Assembly (NCBI GenBank): GCA_003427395.1
Contig: BFEA01000173.1
Span: 2,125,619-2,153,152 of the forward strand
Source of the DNA: Chara braunii
Lineage: Eukaryota; Streptophyta; Charophyceae; Charales; Characeae
Direction of reading: 5' to 3'
Length of the DNA stretch: 27,534 nt
Shown here: in pieces, positions 1 through 8,345 of the stretch
Numbering within the stretch: the first letter of the stretch is position 1
How the letters are laid out: each line of letters begins with the position of its first letter
Notes under the pieces: generated by a model
Database searches by the model: none
Seen by the model: only the letters and a program-made list of their open reading frames with translations
Told to the model about the DNA's origin: nothing
Program-made: the position numbers and the translations under genes

Positions 1-60
<60 letters not shown>
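1..60. repeat. (GA)n microsatellite at window start
   Basis: Thirty uninterrupted GA dinucleotides form the left edge of the window. The opposite edge is (CT)n, so the assembled piece is probably limited by dinucleotide runs that short reads could not cross. The true array length is unknown. Confidence 0.97.
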
Positions 61-65
<5 letters not shown>

Positions 66-146
66 CATGCACTTTCCACAGCCAATCGCCGGGAAGACAT
101 GACGTCATGGACTACGTCGGTTGGCTGAATGCAGGGCATTGATAAG

Positions 147-215
<69 letters not shown>
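147..215. repeat. (AC)n microsatellite
   Basis: An AC dinucleotide run, interrupted near 168-180 by ATAT and CTC units. Open frames across it (His-Thr repeats) are consequences of the repeat and not genes. Confidence 0.95.
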
Positions 216-217
<2 letters not shown>

Positions 218-341
218 CAACCGTGCACTACTCTTCAAAGGTGCAAACGAGAACGAATCTTCCCCAACAACATGGAAAGATTCATTTTTTTGTTGGTGTA
301 GTTTTTTTTTTGCATTTCAAGACTGGTGCATCCACGCTATC

Positions 342-343
<2 letters not shown>

Positions 344-414
<71 letters not shown>
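344..414. repeat. (AC)n microsatellite, pure
   Basis: About 35 uninterrupted AC units. The flanks contain the short near-duplicate CACAGGTCGG at 411-420 and again at 422-431, suggesting slippage at the array edge. Confidence 0.95.
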
Positions 415-417
<3 letters not shown>

Positions 418-816
418 CGGCACACAGGTCGGGACGTGACGGTGGCGATGGTAAACGCCCGCGTCCCTCCATCGGCCAACGTGAGGACGTCCACCCCCCC
501 CCACTCCACGCTACCGGTCGCCGGTGAAGCGACACGACAGTCGGGGCCTGCAAAAAAAAAAAACACAAAATTTTCACTCCCCTGGGAAAAAAAAAAAAAA
601 AAATTTGGTCACCAAACATGCCACGAACCACAGGGATCCCGCCCATGGACGTGTTCGTTCGTTGGACCGTACGGGAGGACGACAAGGCCACAAGTGGAAA
701 CGTTACCGTTTCCAAAAAATAAAAACAACACAAAAACACTCCGAGGTTCGGTGGGACACAGGCTCGACAATTTTCGGCGCGCACTATAAATCAGGGTCGG
801 CAAAAACAGGCTCGGA
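415..816. other. No gene seen; A-rich and C-rich low-complexity DNA
   Basis: This interval contains poly(A) runs near 551-562 and 587-602 and a short poly(C) near 494-502. No coding signature or recognisable element is visible. Confidence 0.5.
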
Positions 817-833
817 GGTACTGGTGGTTTGAA
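817..833 (+). mobile_element. Solitary end of the TTAA-flanked MITE family
   Basis: GGTACTGGTGGTTTGAA matches the right terminus of the MITEs at 3652-3802, 22777-23020 and 23201-23352. The expected TTAA is TTGA here (829-832). I could not find a convincing left terminus. The region near 683-697 is a weak candidate. It may be a decayed copy. Confidence 0.5.
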
Positions 834-839
834 GGCTAA

Positions 840-1268
840 ACCAATTCAATTACTTGTCAAATCTGGACAGGACGGCCTTTTAGGCCCTTTTTATTGTCAT
901 TATAGTATTACGGGGAACCCCGTAGCAGCCACGTTCGTGCTCAAGCCTCCAACGAGGGAACATGCGGGAGCTGCACCCACCAGCAGGTGCGATACGTGCT
1001 ACAGCAGGTGGGCGATACCGGCCAGGGGTCAGCCGGTAGCATCAGGACCGAGCTTCTTCGATGGGCCAGTCACTGTGCCTCCCCACCGGTCCCCTCTCCC
1101 TATGAACATCAGCAGTTTCTGCTCAATGCCACTCGGGGGGACCAACAACATATTTCTAGGTGGCGGGCGCCAAGCTTGCCCAGGAAGGTACATGAGGCCA
1201 ATGGGGATTGAACCCAAGGCCTCCTGAATGTCACTTGCGTGCCTTACCAACTGAGCTAGGCCGCTGGT
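840..1268 (-). mobile_element. tRNA-derived SINE-like element
   Basis: Read on the minus strand, the head at 1267-1197 is tRNA-like. An A-box match (TAGCTCAGTTGGTAAGGC) lies at 1258-1241 and a B-box match (GGGTTCAATCCCC) at 1215-1203. The spacing of about 26 nt is slightly short but close to that of a normal tRNA. These are internal RNA polymerase III promoter elements. The 7 bp acceptor stem of a functional tRNA is not matched, so this is a SINE head or tRNA pseudogene and not a tRNA gene. A unique body of a few hundred bases follows toward lower coordinates, including a perfect small hairpin at 909-924 (TACGGGG, AA, CCCCGTA). The 3' limit near 840 is a guess because no clean poly(A) tail or target duplication was found. 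Confidence 0.65.
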
Positions 1269-1288
1269 TTGAACATCTTGGAGGAGCC

Positions 1289-1562
1289 TTTTTTTTTTTT
1301 TTTTTTTTTTTTTTTCGGTCGGGCCTCATTTTGTGTCCTCCTTGTTTTTTTTCCGCCTGTCGTTTTGTGCCCCTTCTTTTTTTCCTTTTTCCATCGTAAA
1401 AGAGAAAGGGCGGCCCCACGCTCGCTGGCCCTCCTGCCCACACACACACACACACACATTAATATTTTGAAGCTTGTTGGTAATTATTGTCGCTGGGGTT
1501 TGAATCCACGCACAGATTTGAGAAACCCGACTGCCCAATCAGATAACCGTTGAGGTAGATTG
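1289..1562 (-). mobile_element. Second tRNA-derived SINE-like retroposon with poly(A) tail
   Basis: On the minus strand the order is a tRNA-like head (A-box-like TACCTCAACGGTTATCTG at 1555-1538, B-box-like GGATTCAAACCCC at 1507-1495), a (TG)n tract at 1458-1440, a short body, and a long A-tail seen on the plus strand as a T run at about 1289-1315. Head, body and A-tail in this order are the expected SINE layout. It sits head-to-tail with the SINE-like element at 840-1268. No clear target-site duplication was found, so the exact limits are approximate. Confidence 0.55.
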
Positions 1563-2139
1563 GGTCTCTGTGTGATTTTGGGAACCTTTTTTTTTTTAAG
1601 TGTCTCCCATATAAGGCAGCTGGCACGCCAGGATGAGTCTGTGTGTCGAGACCCTAACCTTGCAAGGTGTGGAGAACGGGTTGAATGGAGGAAATGGAAA
1701 ATGTGTCGAATTGCCGTCATGATGCATTTTGCAGCCAAAACATTTTTTAGATTTTTGTGTAATATTTTTCCTATAAATATCACAACGAAATCTATGAACT
1801 ATGAATTTTTCGTATTTTTTCTTATGTTTCTTTTTAGCTAAAAAAATTCATGGAAGATGCAGTACTTTTTTGTTGGCCTGCACATGGCGTAGCAACAAAA
1901 ATGGAAAACTATCGAATTTGTGCGGTGATTATTTCACGGTTGAAATATATATAAATTATAGATATAAATATAATGAAAAGATAAAAACGAAATCCGTGGG
2001 CCCGATATGTTTTATGCATTCTTCTACACGCAAAAAATTAATGAAATTGCAATACTTTTTCCCTTGGTCGACACATGGCAAAGTGACAAAAACTATAACT
2101 ATTTTTTTGGCTCACTGTCGCCCGCTTCTCCGTAATACC
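1563..2139. other. No gene or element recognised
   Basis: AT-rich DNA with short T runs. Open frames here have no family resemblance. A degenerate tRNA-like stretch near 1605-1662 was considered and not accepted. Confidence 0.4.
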
Positions 2140-2360
2140 CAAGTCTCTTCCCCTAGGTCAGATTCAGGTTCAAGATAGAGGCCCATACCCATGTCCTGCC
2201 CCAGGTCCAGGATTCAGGCCCATGCCCTTTTTTCTTTCGACGTTTTGGAAACCTCGATGTCAAGGTCCAAGCCTAAGATTCAGACACACGACCCCGTTTC
2301 ATAACCTAATTTTTTTATTTTTTTTCTTTGGAAATGCACAGGTCCATGCCTTTTTTTTTC
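2140..2360. repeat. Degenerate GCCCA-rich repeat with poly-T blocks
   Basis: Variants of AGGCCCATACCC, GATTCAGG and CAGGTCC recur, separated by T runs. The same arrangement, including a T run followed by TTGGAAA, CTCGA and later AAATG-ACAGG, is seen at 4170-4495, so the two intervals look like diverged copies of one repeat. The architecture also resembles the subterminal part of the hAT element at 21031-21916, but no terminal inverted repeat was found here. Confidence 0.5.
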
Positions 2361-2470
2361 CCTAAAAAAAATGTCTCAATTTTGTAAGGATGGTTGCAAT
2401 AGCCTCATGCAAGATAGTGTCAATCATTTACCAAAATATCGAGCAATTGAATAACATACACATGGGTAAG

Positions 2471-2526
2471 AGTGAGATAAAGAATAACCATTATGAAAAG
2501 TGAGATAGAGAATAATCATCATGAAG
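2471..2526 (+). repeat. 28 bp tandem duplication
   Basis: Two adjacent units begin AGTGAGATA at 2471 and 2499 and continue AGAATAA-CAT-ATGAA with few differences. It lies in an otherwise unassigned interval (2361-3640) where I see no gene. Confidence 0.75.
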
Positions 2527-3640
2527 ACCACACGACTAAACAATCATGGGATTCAACAAAGTATATCATGACATCAGCACACAAACAATTCAGTACTGAT
2601 ACACGAATTCCCTCAAAACACGAATAATGGCTTAGGGTCTGATCCGACTACTTTTCTTTTTGGGGAGAATAAAAAAGAACCGTGTTGGGCGGACCCGAGA
2701 CTAGCCCGTTGAGAGCGAGATTTTTTCGAAAGTGGCGGCGTTTTTTTATTGACAATCAGGGCATGGGTGTTGATCTACAGCCCAACGGACATGACAAAGA
2801 CGAAAAAGAAAAAAAAATACTGCCTTCATTTTAGGGGCAGGGATGTGAGTTGTCTTCTCCTACTTTTAGGTAGTTTTTTTTTATAACGGGTCGTAAACCA
2901 AGTGTCACATATGCATTTGTTTCCACTCCCAGTCGAACACCACGGGAGGAGCAGCAAACTCAGAAAGTAGTGAGGTTCTATAAAATAGAAAAAACTATGA
3001 CTTCGATCGCACAAGGCACTTAAAAAAAAAAAAATTAGAATAGCCCTTCAAAAGGAAGGTCCTTGCCTTTCGGTCCGTAAACCTATTTTTGAATTCCACA
3101 GGCCGTCCTTCGAAGGCGATCACAAAAAGTCTGGCAAAAAACGGTCAACGTGCTAGGGACATGCGAATTTTTATTGGCCTGATCTGAAAAAAAAAATAAA
3201 AAAAAATAAAAAACTATGCGGGAATCATAAAAATGAGTTGTAATTGCATTATTGGCCAAGATACGTTTTTGAACTGCCGTTCGGACAATGTATACAACCC
3301 AACTTTCTGGCCACGTAGGGTGCCCCAAGTACAATTGCAACTGTATTTTGCCCATACTGCAATTATAACTCGTTTTTGTGACTCTATTGAAGTTACCCCA
3401 TGACTTTCGGTCTGCCAACTTTTTTCGGTAAGGGTAGGGGCGGACGCTTTTTGGACATTGTTGCTGCTTCACGGCCAGGGGCGCGGTCGTTGAGACACAT
3501 CGCGATGAAATAGTAAAGACAAAATATTTTTTTTAGGGTCCCCATGCCCCCGATACCATGTGGGGTCTCCTTTGAAGTTAAAAAATACAGTTACTACTGA
3601 CTGTAGGATCCAAGCCTATGTTCAGTAGTAGTAGTCGGAC
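2527..3640. other. No gene or element recognised
   Basis: AT-rich DNA with several A and T runs. A minus-strand open frame of 129 codons (3472-3083) has no recognisable domain, passes through an A-rich tract, and is not supported. Confidence 0.4.
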
Positions 3641-3647
3641 CAGACCC

Positions 3648-3806
3648 TTAAACCACCGTTACTTCCTAAAGTCGTGCTCGTAAACGCGCCAAGATTTTAG
3701 GACATGTATCAGTCACTAAGGAAGCACAAAAATTCACTAGTCTTTACATGTTTGTACTTTATTTTTTTTTCGTGGCTTATAACTGGGCCAAGTACTGGTG
3801 GTTTAA
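3648..3806 (+). mobile_element. MITE copy 1 (TTAA-flanked, 151 bp)
   Basis: The element spans 3652-3802 and is bounded on both sides by TTAA (3648-3651 and 3803-3806). Its termini are inverted repeats: the left reads ACCACCGTTACTT inward and the right, reverse-complemented, reads ACCACCAGTACTT. The inside aligns with the copy at 23201-23352 in opposite orientation. Both share CTAAAGTCGTGC near the left end, a gapped match through ATTTTAGGA, then TACTTTATTTTTT and GGGCCAAGT near the right end. TTAA on both sides may be the target duplication or part of the terminus. There is no coding capacity, so it would depend on a transposase from elsewhere. Confidence 0.85.
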
Positions 3807-4169
3807 TGATTAAGCAATGAAAACGAAGTCATAAAACTCGAACAATAATGAGTGTTCTACCCGTAGTCGTAAAAACTATGTCGCGCACTGACGTAGACCT
3901 TACTATAGTTTTATCTGCTGGCCAGACCCGGAATCGTCAAAAGTCAAGTTACGACAGAGGAAACTCCAAATGTGTCGTGAGCGACTAAATATAGAAAAAA
4001 CAATCGAGTACGAAGTGACTGAAGAAAAAAAAAACCCACGTAGAGTATCACTTGGAAAAAGTTAAGGAAACCCCCTCAAGACTCCGATATCAATTGGATC
4101 AATCCAAACCATTCTCCATACGGTCGTCCCATTCAACTCGAGCTAGTGTTCTTTTAACTACTTGGAGAT
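3807..4169. other. No gene or element recognised
   Basis: AT-rich DNA without coding signature. Confidence 0.4.
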
Positions 4170-4495
4170 CTCCGAGCCCAGACCCAAAACTTTTTTTTTT
4201 TTCTTCTTGGAAATCTCGAGGCCCCACCCTAGGCGTAGATGGGATTCATGTGCTAGGACCATACCCAAACCTAGACTTATATGCATGTTTTTTTTTTTTT
4301 TTTTTTAATAGAAATGTACAGGCCCAGGTCTAAGTTTGAGGCCCAAAACCCTGGGCAAGATTTAGGCCGAGGATAGGCTAAGGCCCACACCCAAGATTTA
4401 GGCCCAAAATGCATACCTTGTTTGTTTGTTTGTTTGTTTTTCAAAAGGTCCTGCCCCAACCTTCAGCCCATGATTCAGCCCATAATTCTTTATAA
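4170..4495. repeat. Degenerate GCCCA-rich repeat with poly-T, second copy
   Basis: Units such as AGGCCCA, AAGATTTAGGCCCA and ACCCAAAC recur with two T runs (4190-4201, 4287-4306) and a (TTTG)n tract at 4419-4440. It shares its internal order with 2140-2360. It abuts the pentanucleotide array that follows. Confidence 0.55.
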
Positions 4496-4498
4496 GAC

Positions 4499-7400
4499 GG
4501 TACTTTACTCTACAACACTCTACTTTATGATACTCTTCTTTACGATATAATCACTCTACTCTACAATACTCTACTCTACTCTACAATACTTTACTCTACG
4601 ATACTATACTCTATGACACTCTATTTTACGATACTCTTATTACGATACACTACTCTACAATACTCTACTCTACACTACTTTACTTTTCTCTACTCTAATT
4701 TGCACTACTCTACGTTTCGCTTCTTTGTTGTACTTTACTCTGCTCTATTCTACTAAACTGAACTCAACTTAACTCTACTCTTTTTAACTCTTCTCTACTT
4801 TTTTCTCTGCTTTTCTTTATTATTTTTTATTTTTCTTCTCTATTTTTTTCTTTACTCTTCTTTACTATCTTTGTTATGCTTTACTCTGCTCTACTCCGCT
4901 TTACTCTCTTTTTCTCTTTCCTACCCTGCTCTTCCCTACTCGACTTTTCCGTACCCTACACTTTCCTACTTTTCTCCACTTTATTCTTCACTGCTCTTCT
5001 TTTCCCTATATTTCTTTTCCCTATGTTTCTTTTCCCTATGGTTCTCTCCAATCCAGTCCATTATACTCCACTTCATTCCTCTTTTCTCTTTTTCACTGCA
5101 TTGCACTCCACACAACCCCACTCCACTCCACTCCACCCCACTCCACTCCACTCCACTCCACCCCACTCTTCTCTACTCTAATCCACTCCACTCTACTTGA
5201 CTCGACTCGACTCGACTCGACTCGACACGACTCTACTTTATGCTACGCTACTCAACTCTATGTTTCATAACTCTTGCTACTCTACTTTATTCAACTCAAC
5301 TCTATACTATGTTAATCTAAACTACGTCACTTTTCTTTACTCTACTCCACTCAACTCTACTCGAGTTTAATCTTCTCGACTTGATGCGACTCTACTCTAC
5401 TCTACTTTATGCTACACTACTCTAAGCTACGTTTCTATGCTCTACTCTACTTCGCTTTACTCTACTTTACTCTACTTAATATTATTCTACTCTACTTTAC
5501 TCACCTCTACTCTACTCCACTCCACTCCATTCTACTCCACTCTTCTCTACTATACTCCACTCCAGTTCATTCTACATTTCTCTACTATATTATACTACAC
5601 TTAACTCTACTCGACTCCACTTTACTCTACCGTATGCTACGCTATTCTACTCTACTTTGCTTTACTCTCTTTACTCTACTCTACTGTACTGTACTTTACT
5701 CATCTCTACTTTACTGTACTTTAATACTCTACTATTTCCTATTTTTCTCTACTCTACTCGATTCTACTCTACTTCACTCTAATATACTTCAGTCTACTAT
5801 ACTCTGCTCTACTTTATTCTACGATACTCTACGCTTCCCTACTCTTCTTGACTCTACTCTTCCCTAAGTTTCTCTTCCCTAGTCTTCACTACTCTACAAT
5901 TCCCTGCTTTATGCTTCCCTGCTCTACTCTACTCTGCTCTGCTATTCTCTGCTATGCTCTGTGTTATACTACTAAAATCTGTTCTCCTCTGATATACTCT
6001 GCATGATATTCCTTCACTCTGCTCTGGTCTACTCCATTTTGTCTTACACTACTTCATTCTGCTCTACTATACTTCACTCTCCTCCACACCGCTCCCCTCC
6101 ACTCGACTCCACTACACTCTACTCTATTCCACCCTCGCCATTCCGCTCCACTCGACTTCACTGCACTCTACTCTACTCCACTCCATTCTACTCCACTCTA
6201 CTCCACTCTACTCCACTATACTTCACTCTACTCCACTGTACTCCACTTGATTCTACTTCACTCTACTCCGCTTCACAATACTTTATTCCACTCTACTCCA
6301 CGACACTCTACTCCACTTCACTCCACTCCGTACAACTCTACTCCACTCGACTCAACTCTACTCTACTCTACTCCACCCACTTCACTCCACTTTACTCCAC
6401 TCCAATCTACTACACTCGATTCTACTCTACTCTACTTTACTCTCCTTCACTCTACGTTTCCCTACTCTCTTCTACTGTACTTTTCTATATTATTTTCTTC
6501 CCTACTCTTCTTTTCCCTACACTTCTATTTCCTACTTTTCTTTACTCTACGTTTCCTTGCTCTTTTTTACTCTACGCTTCTTTACTTTACACTTCTCTGG
6601 TATTTTTTTCCCTCGTCTTTTCTATTGTATGTTTCCCTACTCTACGCTTCTCAACTCTGCTTTACTCTACATTGCTCTTCATTATTCTGCTCTGCTCTGC
6701 TCTCCTCTAATCTGCTTTTTTATGCTCTACAGTCCTTTACTCTGCTCTGCTCTACTCCACTCTGCCTTACTCTACTCCATTCTGCTCTACTCTACTTCAC
6801 TCACCTCTACTTCATTCTCTTACGCTCTTCTCCATTCCACTTCATTCCACTCGACTTCACTTCACTCTACTCTACTCTACTCCACTCCACTCCGCTCTAA
6901 TCTACTCTACTATACTCCACTTCATTCCACTCTACTCCACTCTAATGTACTCTATTATACTTTACTTTCATCTCCTCCGCTCTATGTTTCCCTGCTCTTC
7001 TCTACTCTTCTCTTTCCTACGCTTCTCTTCCCTTCGCTTCTCTACTCTACTCTTCCTTGCTTTTCGCTTCCCTGCTTTGCTCTACTTTTCTCTTCGCTTC
7101 CCTACCCTGCTCTACACTGTTCTGCTATGACCCGGTTTTCCCTGTGGCTTTACACTCCTCCACTCTGCTCTACTCTACTCTACTCTGTTGTATAGTACTC
7201 TACTCACCTCCGCTCTAATCCACTTTCCTCCACTACGTTGTCCTTCACTCTCCTTCACTGTCCTCCCCTCCCCTCCCCTCCCCTCCACTCGACTTCAATG
7301 CACTCCACTACTCCACTCTACTCCGCTCCACTCTACTCCACTGTACTCTACTCCACTTCACTCAGCTTCACTCCACTCTACTCCACTCTACTCGACTCAA

Positions 7401-7880
7401 GTCTACTTTACTTGACTCTCCTTCACTCCTCTATGCTCTCCTCCACTCTTCTACACTCCACTCTCCTCCACTTCACTTCCCTCTGCCCTACTTCACTCTC
7501 CTCGACTCCATTCCACTTCACTTCACTCTACTCCAGTCCAGTCCATTCTACTCCGTTCCACTCCACTTTTCTCCACTTTATTATACTCCACTCCACTTCT
7601 CTCCACTCCATTCGACTCAACTCTATTCCACTCCACACCGCTCTACTCCACTCCATTCCACTTCACTCTCCTCCACTTCACTCCCCTCTGCCCCACTTCA
7701 CTCTACTCGACTCCATTCCACTCCACTTGACTCTACTCCAGTCCACTTCATTATACTCCACTCTACTCCACTTTTCTCCACTTTATTATACTCCACTCCA
7801 CTTCTCTCCACTCCATTCGACTCAACTCTATTCCACTCCACACCGCTTCAACTCTATTTTACTCCACTTCACTCTACTCC
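4499..7880 (+). repeat. 3.4 kb pyrimidine-rich pentanucleotide array
   Basis: The plus strand is an almost unbroken chain of pentamers related to CTCTA, with regional variants CTCCA (about 5105-5190 and 6100-7870), CTCGA (5196-5226) and TTCCC-rich blocks (4990-5050, 6490-6620, 6985-7095). The CTCTA pentamer contains no stop codon in any plus frame and TAG in its complement. This explains the long plus-strand open frames of Ser, Thr, Leu, Tyr and His repeats and the lack of minus-strand ones. I therefore annotate no protein here. Strong strand asymmetry (C/T on one strand) is a property of sequences that can form triplex DNA. Confidence 0.95.
7461..7870 (+). repeat. 205 bp higher-order repeat inside the pentamer array
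   Basis: The block 7461-7665 recurs at 7666-7870 with an offset of 205 bases (41 pentamers). Anchors include CTCTCCTCCACTTCACT (7461 and 7666) and CTTTTCTCCACTTTATTA (7566 and 7771). Most differences are single substitutions. The offset keeps the pentamer register, which suggests recent unequal exchange. Confidence 0.9.
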
Positions 7881-7881
7881 G

Positions 7882-8345
7882 TAGCCAAATGCATTATACC
7901 CCTTCTGTACATATTATTGAAAGGGGCAGTAGGGGAAGGCCTGAATGTGACCGTAAGTTGGGATAGATGCATAGTTTGGGAGTAGTTGGGTTTAGAGCAA
8001 AGCCACAAGGAAAAGCCTGATGCAGTCTCTCCTCCAGGCACGCGGTATGGGAACAAGCCCATGTCCTTTAGTGTTTTAGGTCTTTGGTTATTCTAGGGGA
8101 GACCGTTGATCATGGGTTTGGATCACGGGTCAAGGTCGAGCCTAATTTTTTGTCATCAGGTGAAGTTGCTGCCAACAACCTTCCAACAAGTATAAAAACA
8201 ACTTGCTCCTACACCTGCCTCATATTTGTTGACGTTGTGATGTTGCTCACACTCATTTTGAATGTAAACTGAGTTACATCACATTGAGGGAGAAGTTGTT
8301 GGAGGAGACTTTGGTGGTGTGCAAGTTAGGTACGGAGAAAGAGCG
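7882..8345 (+). repeat. Dispersed repeat family A, copy 1
   Basis: This aligns over its whole length with 18628-19090 in the same orientation, from TAGCCAAATGCATT to GGAGGAGACTTTGG and the GGAGAAAGA that follows. By eye about three quarters of positions agree. It carries a TATA box (TATAAAAA, 8191-8198) lying between the arms of an imperfect inverted repeat (about 8173-8189 and 8224-8240). It could be a solo LTR or a retroelement 5' leader. No TG...CA ends or target duplication were confirmed. It directly follows the pentamer array, and sequence after 8345 is unlike that after copy 2. Confidence 0.85.

Noticed and set aside
121-789. Overlapping open frames with His-Thr or Cys-Val repeats
   Set aside because: Produced by the (AC)n microsatellites, with no independent coding signal.
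1605-1662. tRNA-like stretch with GGCAGCTGGCACGCC and TCGAGACCC
   Set aside because: The A-box is poor, the B-box has an extra base, and no cloverleaf can be drawn.
3083-3472. 129-codon minus-strand open frame
   Set aside because: No domain, passes through an A/T run, and composition is like the surrounding DNA.
4871-7966. Long plus-strand open frames of 100-240 codons rich in Ser, Thr, Leu, Tyr and His
   Set aside because: They are translations of the CTCTA-type pentamer array, which lacks stop codons in every plus frame. All three frames are open in the same places.
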